In this document: piece by piece, positions 60,294-64,000 of the stretch
Numbering within the stretch: position 1 is the stretch's first letter
Layout: each line of letters starts with the position of its first letter
Assembly: GCF_900113315.1 (NCBI RefSeq)
Contig: NZ_FOZG01000001.1
Span: forward strand, 1,116,001-1,180,000
Reading direction: 5' to 3'
Source of the DNA: Sphingomonas jatrophae
GTDB lineage: Bacteria; Pseudomonadota; Alphaproteobacteria; Sphingomonadales; Sphingomonadaceae
Length of the DNA stretch: 64,000 nt
Notes under the pieces: generated by a model
The model's input: the letters and a program-made list of their open reading frames with translations, nothing else
What the model was told of the DNA's origin: nothing
The model's database searches: none
Position numbers and translations under genes: made by a program

Positions 60294-60321
60294 GAGACCC
60301 CGGCCCGCGCCGGGGTGACGG
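60294..60321. repeat. Single GC-rich hairpin resembling a class C REP arm
   Basis: The inverted repeat GACCCCGGCCCGCGCCGGGGTGACGG lies between the convergent suhB and quinone-oxidoreductase genes (a perfect ACCCCGGC/GCCGGGGT stem). It can serve as a bidirectional terminator. Confidence 0.5.
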
Positions 60322-60331
60322 CCTCCCGGGT

Positions 60332-61309
60332 TCAGGGCAGCAGCAGCGTCGACCCGCTGGTGCGGCGTGCCTCCAGATCGGTATGCGCCTGCGCGGCATC
60401 CTCTAGGGGGTAGCGCGCGCCGATCGTCAGCTTGATCCTGCCCTCGCGGATCATCGCCCACAACCGCTCGGCGGCAGCGGCACGCTCCTCGGGCTCGCGC
60501 CAGTAATCGAACATGGTCGGCCGCGTGACGAACAGCGAGCCGTGGGCGGAGAGCGTGCCCAGCGCCACGCCCGTCACCGCGCCCGAGGCATTGCCGTAGC
60601 TGACGATCAGCCCGCGCCGGGCGGCCGAGGCGAGCGACGCCTCCCACGTGGCCTCGCCCACGCCGTCGAACACCACGCGCACGCCCTCCCCGCCGGTCAG
60701 CTCACGGACGCGTGCGGCAATGTCCTCGTCGCGCGAGAGGAGGACATGCCCGGCCCCCGCGGCGCGCGCGGCCGCGACCTTGGCCTGATCGCCGACGGTG
60801 CCGATCACCCGCGCGCCGAGGCTGGCGAGCCATTGCACGAGGATCAGCCCGACGCCGCCGGCGGCGGCATGGACCAGCACCGGCCAGCCCGCCTCCACCC
60901 TGGCGCAGCGCTCGGCGAGGAACTCGGCGGTGCCGCCCTTCAGCAGCGCGGCGGCGGCGACCTCGTCCGATATGTCGTCGGGCAACGCGACCAGCTCGGC
61001 CGCGGCGACGTTGCGAGCGGTGGCATAGGCGCCGCGGCTCGGCCCGAAGGTGGCGACGCGCTGGCCGGGGGCGAAGCCGGTGACGCCCTCCCCCACCGCC
61101 TCGATCACGCCCGCCGCCTCGCTGCCGAGGCCGGCGGGCAGATCGACCTTGTAGAGGCCGCTGCGATGATAGGTGTCGATGAAGTTGAGGCCGACCGCCT
61201 TGTGCCGCAGCCGCACTTCGCCGGGGCCCGGCGGCGGCAGGTCGACATCGTGCCACTCGATGACGTCGGGCCCGCCGGTTCGGGCGATGCGGGCGACACG
61301 CTCGGTCAT
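60332..61309 (-). CDS. Quinone oxidoreductase (QorA type)
   Basis: NADPH-dependent zinc-free medium-chain dehydrogenase/reductase of 325 residues. GVRLRHKAVGLNFIDTYHRS-like sequence is seen (EVRLRHKAVGLNFIDTYHRS here), with GLGSEAAGVIEAVG, the nucleotide-binding VHAAAGGVGLILVQWLASLG and VVFDGVGEATW. The absence of the catalytic zinc cysteine supports the quinone reductase class. The cyclophilin gene is just upstream on the same strand, with 10 bases between. Confidence 0.92.
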   Translation of the reverse strand: MTERVARIARTGGPDVIEWHDVDLPPPGPGEVRLRHKAVGLNFIDTYHRSGLYKVDLPAGLGSEAAGVIEAVGEGVTGFAPGQRVATFGPSRGAYATARNVAAAELVALPDDISDEVAAAALLKGGTAEFLAERCARVEAGWPVLVHAAAGGVGLILVQWLASLGARVIGTVGDQAKVAAARAAGAGHVLLSRDEDIAARVRELTGGEGVRVVFDGVGEATWEASLASAARRGLIVSYGNASGAVTGVALGTLSAHGSLFVTRPTMFDYWREPEERAAAAERLWAMIREGRIKLTIGARYPLEDAAQAHTDLEARRTSGSTLLLP

Positions 61310-61319
61310 GCTGGTCTCC

Positions 61320-61898
61320 TCAGGGCAGGCGGCGGGCGGAGAGGATCACCGGCTGCGCGATGATCGTCTGGCCCTTGGTGGTCTGGGAAAAGCCGCCGGG
61401 ATAGGTCTTCAGCGCGAGGATACGCCGGACGAGTGGCATGCCCGAGACGACGCGGCCGAACACGGCATAGCCGGGGTAATTGGGCCGCGCGTCCAGATAG
61501 GCATTGTCGCCGACGCAGATGAAGAAATCGCCCATCGCGGTGCCGGGATCGTTGCGTGCCATCGAGATGGCGCCATCGACGTGGCGCAGGCCCGTTTTGC
61601 TGGTCGGCTCATGCTTGATGGGGAAGAAGGACTTGGCGATGTCATGATCGAGGCCCGCCTGGACGAGCCCGACCTGCGGGTTCTTTCGGCTGCGCGCGGC
61701 ACGGTAGAAGCGGCGCCCATCGAAGCGCTTCGCATCGACATATTTCAGGAAATTCGCTGCCGTCACCGGCGCCCGCTTCGTCTCCAGCGCCAGCACGATG
61801 GGGCCGAGCGACGTCTTGAGCAGCACGCGCACCTCGCCCGGCGCGGCCTGGGCCGGCGCAGCGAGCAGAGCGAGCAGGAGGAGGAGCGCACGCAGCAT
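61320..61898 (-). CDS. Secreted cyclophilin-type peptidyl-prolyl isomerase
   Basis: Catalyses proline isomerisation in the periplasm. The 192-residue protein has a signal peptide (MLRALLLLLALLAAPAQAAP), then VTAANFLKYV, FDGRRFYRAAR (with the catalytic-type Arg-Phe-like RFYR), VQAGLD, GAISMARNDPGTAMGDFFI, and YAVFGRVVSGM. The ATG at 61898 starts the signal peptide, so the upstream in-frame ATG at 61934 is not used. The family tryptophan is missing, so cyclosporin sensitivity is unlikely. Confidence 0.9.
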   Translation of the reverse strand: MLRALLLLLALLAAPAQAAPGEVRVLLKTSLGPIVLALETKRAPVTAANFLKYVDAKRFDGRRFYRAARSRKNPQVGLVQAGLDHDIAKSFFPIKHEPTSKTGLRHVDGAISMARNDPGTAMGDFFICVGDNAYLDARPNYPGYAVFGRVVSGMPLVRRILALKTYPGGFSQTTKGQTIIAQPVILSARRLP

Positions 61899-61984
61899 CC
61901 AAGGAGCCGAGTGCCCGAGCGGCGCGGCGGGCACAAGGGCGAAGGGCTTGGGGATGCGACGGTGGCTGGCCTATGGGCGGCGGA

Positions 61985-63115
61985 ATGAGCCTGCTGGACG
62001 ATCATCGCGGCGATCTCGCCAAGCTGCACGCGCGTGACCGGCTGCGCACGCTGCGCCCCCGCGACGGCGTGGATTTCGCCTCCAACGACTATCTCGCGCT
62101 TGCCGGATCGGCGCGGCTGGCCGAGGCGGCGCGCGAGGCGGTGGTGCGCGGCGTGCCGATCGGCTCCGGCGGATCGCGGCTGCTACGCGGCAACCACGCG
62201 GAGCATGAGGCGCTGGAGGCGGAGGGTGCGGCGTGGACCGGGGCGGAGAGCGCTTTGTTCTTCGGCGCGGGTTTCGCCGCCAATGCCGCGCTGTTCGCGG
62301 CGCTGCCGCGGCGGGGCGATCTCGTCGTCCACGATGCGCTGATCCATGCCAGCGCGCATGACGGAATGCGGCTGGCGCGGGCGGAGCATTTCGCCGCTGC
62401 GCACAACGATGCGGACGCCTTTGCCGATGCCATCCAAGCCTGGCGCCGCGCGGGCGGGCGCGGACGCGCGTGGATCGCGGTGGAGAGCCTCTACAGCATG
62501 GATGGCGACCAGGCACCGCTGGAGGCGCTGGCGGCGGTGGCGGACCGGCACGATGCCTTCCTGCTGATCGACGAGGCGCATGCCGGCGGCGTGTTCGGCC
62601 CCGATGGGCGCGGGCTGGCGGCGGCGTTGCAGGGCCTCGAGAATGTCGTGACGCTGCACACGCTGGGCAAAGCGCTGGGCGCGGAAGGCGCGCTGGTGAG
62701 CGGGCCGGCGGTGTTGCGCGACGTGCTGGTCAACCGGGCGCGACCGTTCATCTTCTCGACCGCGCCGTCGCCCCTGATGGCGGCGGTGGCACGCGAGGCC
62801 ATCCGTGCGGCGGTCGATGAGCCCGAGCGGCGGGAGCGCCTGTCCGCGCTGGTCGCCGCGGCGGAGCGGCTGCTGGCGCGGGTCGGCGTCGAGGCGACGG
62901 GATCGCAGATCCTGCCGCTGATCGTCGGGCGTGATGCGGAGGCGATGCGGCTGGCGGCGGCGTGCCAGGCGGCCGGCTTCGACGTGCGCGGCATCCGCCC
63001 GCCGACGGTGCCGCTCGGCAGCGCGCGGCTGCGCATCTCGCTGACGCTGAACGCCAGCGAGACGGACGTGGCGGCACTGGTGGACGTGCTGGCCGATGCA
63101 CGGGCACGGCCGTGA
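61985..63115 (+). CDS. bioF: 8-Amino-7-oxononanoate synthase
   Basis: PLP enzyme that condenses pimeloyl-thioester with alanine, the first ring-forming precursor step of biotin synthesis. The 376-residue protein has [57 protein letters not shown] and the PLP lysine in [17 protein letters not shown]. It belongs to the same family as hemA at 45184. The start is ATG 61985 (MSLLDDHRG) behind GGGCGGCGGA. Its stop overlaps the bioD GTG (GTGA). Confidence 0.95.
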   Translation: MSLLDDHRGDLAKLHARDRLRTLRPRDGVDFASNDYLALAGSARLAEAAREAVVRGVPIGSGGSRLLRGNHAEHEALEAEGAAWTGAESALFFGAGFAANAALFAALPRRGDLVVHDALIHASAHDGMRLARAEHFAAAHNDADAFADAIQAWRRAGGRGRAWIAVESLYSMDGDQAPLEALAAVADRHDAFLLIDEAHAGGVFGPDGRGLAAALQGLENVVTLHTLGKALGAEGALVSGPAVLRDVLVNRARPFIFSTAPSPLMAAVAREAIRAAVDEPERRERLSALVAAAERLLARVGVEATGSQILPLIVGRDAEAMRLAAACQAAGFDVRGIRPPTVPLGSARLRISLTLNASETDVAALVDVLADARARP

Positions 63116-63741
63116 GCACGCTCGTCGTCACCGGCACCGACACCGATGTCGGCAAGACGGTGTTCGCCGCCGCCCTCGCTGCGGCGCTGGGCGCGACCTA
63201 TTGGAAGCCGGTGCAGGCCGGGCTGGACGGCGGCGGCGATGGCGACCGGGTGCGCGCGCTGGGCGTCGGCCGAGTGCTGCCCGAGGCCTATCGGCTGACC
63301 ACCCCCTGCTCGCCCCACCGCGCCGCCGCGCTGGACGGCGTAACGATTGATCGTGCGCGGCTGACGCTGCCTGCGGTGGACGGGCCGTTGGTGGTGGAGG
63401 GTGCGGGCGGCGTGCTGGTGCCGTTGGCGGACGATCTGCTCTACGCCGATCTGTTCGCACGCTGGCAGGCGCCGGTGGTGCTGGTGGCGCGGACCGCGCT
63501 CGGCACCATCAACCACAGCCTGCTGTCGGTCGAGGCGTTGCGGCGGCGCGGGGTGCCGCTGCTCGGCATCGCGTTCGTCGGCGAGGCCGTGGAGGATAGC
63601 GAGGCGACGATCTGCCGCATTGCGGGCGTCAGGCGACTGGGACGGCTTGCGTGGGTCGATCCGCTGGATGCGGGGACGCTCGGAGCCGCGTTCCGGGCGG
63701 GGTTCAGCCTGGCGGACTTCACCCTGCCATCGTCATCCTGA
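63112..63741 (+). CDS. bioD: Dethiobiotin synthetase
   Basis: Closes the ureido ring of dethiobiotin with ATP and CO2. The 209-residue protein starts with a GTG and has [19 protein letters not shown], the Walker-type loop, [20 protein letters not shown] and [18 protein letters not shown]. The start overlaps the bioF stop by four bases. Its last residues (PSSS) and stop come from a class A REP element, so the C-terminus has been remodelled. Confidence 0.95.
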   Translation: MSTLVVTGTDTDVGKTVFAAALAAALGATYWKPVQAGLDGGGDGDRVRALGVGRVLPEAYRLTTPCSPHRAAALDGVTIDRARLTLPAVDGPLVVEGAGGVLVPLADDLLYADLFARWQAPVVLVARTALGTINHSLLSVEALRRRGVPLLGIAFVGEAVEDSEATICRIAGVRRLGRLAWVDPLDAGTLGAAFRAGFSLADFTLPSSS

Positions 63742-63828
63742 ACTTGTTTCAGGATCCACCGGGCGGCTTGGCTGAGCGGCCGCAGGATGCGCCGTACGGT
63801 GGATGCTGAAACGAGTTCAGCATGACGG
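63731..63828. repeat. REP-like inverted pair (class A) overlapping the bioD 3' end
   Basis: Left arm CGTCATCCTGAACTTGTTTC onward (63731-63763) and inverted right arm (63797-63828) lie between bioD and bioA. The left arm contains the bioD stop codon at 63739-63741. Confidence 0.85.
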
Positions 63829-63863
63829 AAGAAAGCATTCCGCACGTTCGCACGAACAGCCCT

Positions 63864-63887
63864 GCACCGTTGAAGCTGCAACGGTGC
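63864..63887 (+). other. Perfect stem-loop upstream of bioA
   Basis: GCACCGTTG (63864-63872) and CAACGGTGC (63879-63887) form a 9-bp stem with the loop AAGCTG, 24 bases before the bioA start. No T-tract follows. It could influence bioA translation, protect the RNA, or be a leftover of a repeat. Confidence 0.5.
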
Positions 63888-63910
63888 GAGCATGACGATA
63901 GAGGGGCGGA

Positions 63911-64000
63911 ATGACCCACTCCCCCATCTGGCACCCTTTTACCCAGCATGGCCTGAACGAGCCGATCCCGCGCGTCACCCACGGCGAGGGGGCCGCCCTG
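63911..64000 (+). CDS. bioA: Adenosylmethionine--8-amino-7-oxononanoate aminotransferase (3' end outside window)
   Basis: Transfers an amino group from S-adenosylmethionine to make 7,8-diaminopelargonate. Only the first 30 residues are visible. MTHSPIWHPFTQHGLNEPIP matches the BioA N-terminus, where the W-x-P-x-T/F-Q segment binds substrate. GAGGGGCGGA precedes the ATG. The gene order bioF-bioD-bioA supports the call. Confidence 0.88.
   Translation, partial: MTHSPIWHPFTQHGLNEPIPRVTHGEGAAL

Noticed and set aside
58803-60647. 614-codon minus-strand frame opposite efp and suhB
   Set aside because: Both plus-strand genes match known families along their whole length; this frame is an antisense by-product.
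1-64000. CRISPR arrays, tRNA or rRNA genes, prophage or insertion sequences
   Set aside because: No regularly spaced repeats, cloverleaf sequences, integrase or transposase motifs were recognised. A tRNA scan was not possible by eye with certainty.

Overview
The window is GC-rich bacterial chromosome (roughly two thirds G+C) with densely packed genes. It most likely comes from an alphaproteobacterium of the Sphingomonas/Sphingomonadaceae type. Supporting signs are a Shemin-pathway 5-aminolevulinate synthase, a class I PHA synthase with a phasin, a sigma54-dependent psp locus, an mtaB-ftsY-yciB block, and many paired REP-like palindromes typical of sphingomonads. The placement is inferred from gene content and style. 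No rRNA, tRNA, CRISPR array, prophage or insertion sequence was seen. No gene-free gap exceeds about 300 bases.

Layout. 1-7.2 kb: the 3' end of an Ada-type alkylation repair gene, two small unknown genes, queE/queC for 7-deazaguanine synthesis, a secreted protein, Hsp33 and an S9 peptidase. 7.2-11.8 kb: the ribosome/SRP operon ffh-rpsP-rimM-trmD-rplS on the minus strand, with a vapBC toxin-antitoxin pair lodged between rimM and trmD. 12-17.5 kb: a GGDEF-EAL protein, dapF, mtaB-ftsY and yciB. 17.6-23.5 kb: a secreted Arg/Tyr-rich protein, sodB, and pspF divergent from a sigma54-driven psp operon that has extra small membrane proteins. 23.5-30.4 kb: def, recR, a DUF445 protein, an OmpA-like protein, murA, a Crp/Fnr regulator, clpS and a phasin. 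30.5-40.4 kb: phaC, an aminotransferase, a dienelactone-hydrolase-like protein, the overlapping coaBC-dut-unknown-moeB-dsrE run, and topA.

40.4-47.6 kb: a GFA-family protein, a GbsR/MarR regulator and a membrane protein that share a palindromic operator, dprA, plsY, murI, hemA, a YciI protein and a diguanylate cyclase. 47.6-52.1 kb: UV damage endonuclease, then two nucleotidyltransferases around a HIT-like protein and a CDP-alcohol phosphotransferase. 52.1-61.9 kb: a secreted amidase broken by an exact 70-bp tandem duplication, thiE, a possible HHE-type protein, a sulfotransferase, a DUF882 protein divergent from an L,D-transpeptidase, an M23 peptidase, efp, an inositol monophosphatase, a quinone oxidoreductase and a cyclophilin. 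61.98-64 kb: bioF-bioD and the start of bioA.

Most genes are housekeeping. The observations most worth following are the vapBC pair overlapping trmD by four bases, the duplication that disrupts the amidase, the enlarged psp operon, the shared GbsR operator, the predicted CDP-alcohol headgroup cluster, and REP elements that supply coding sequence.
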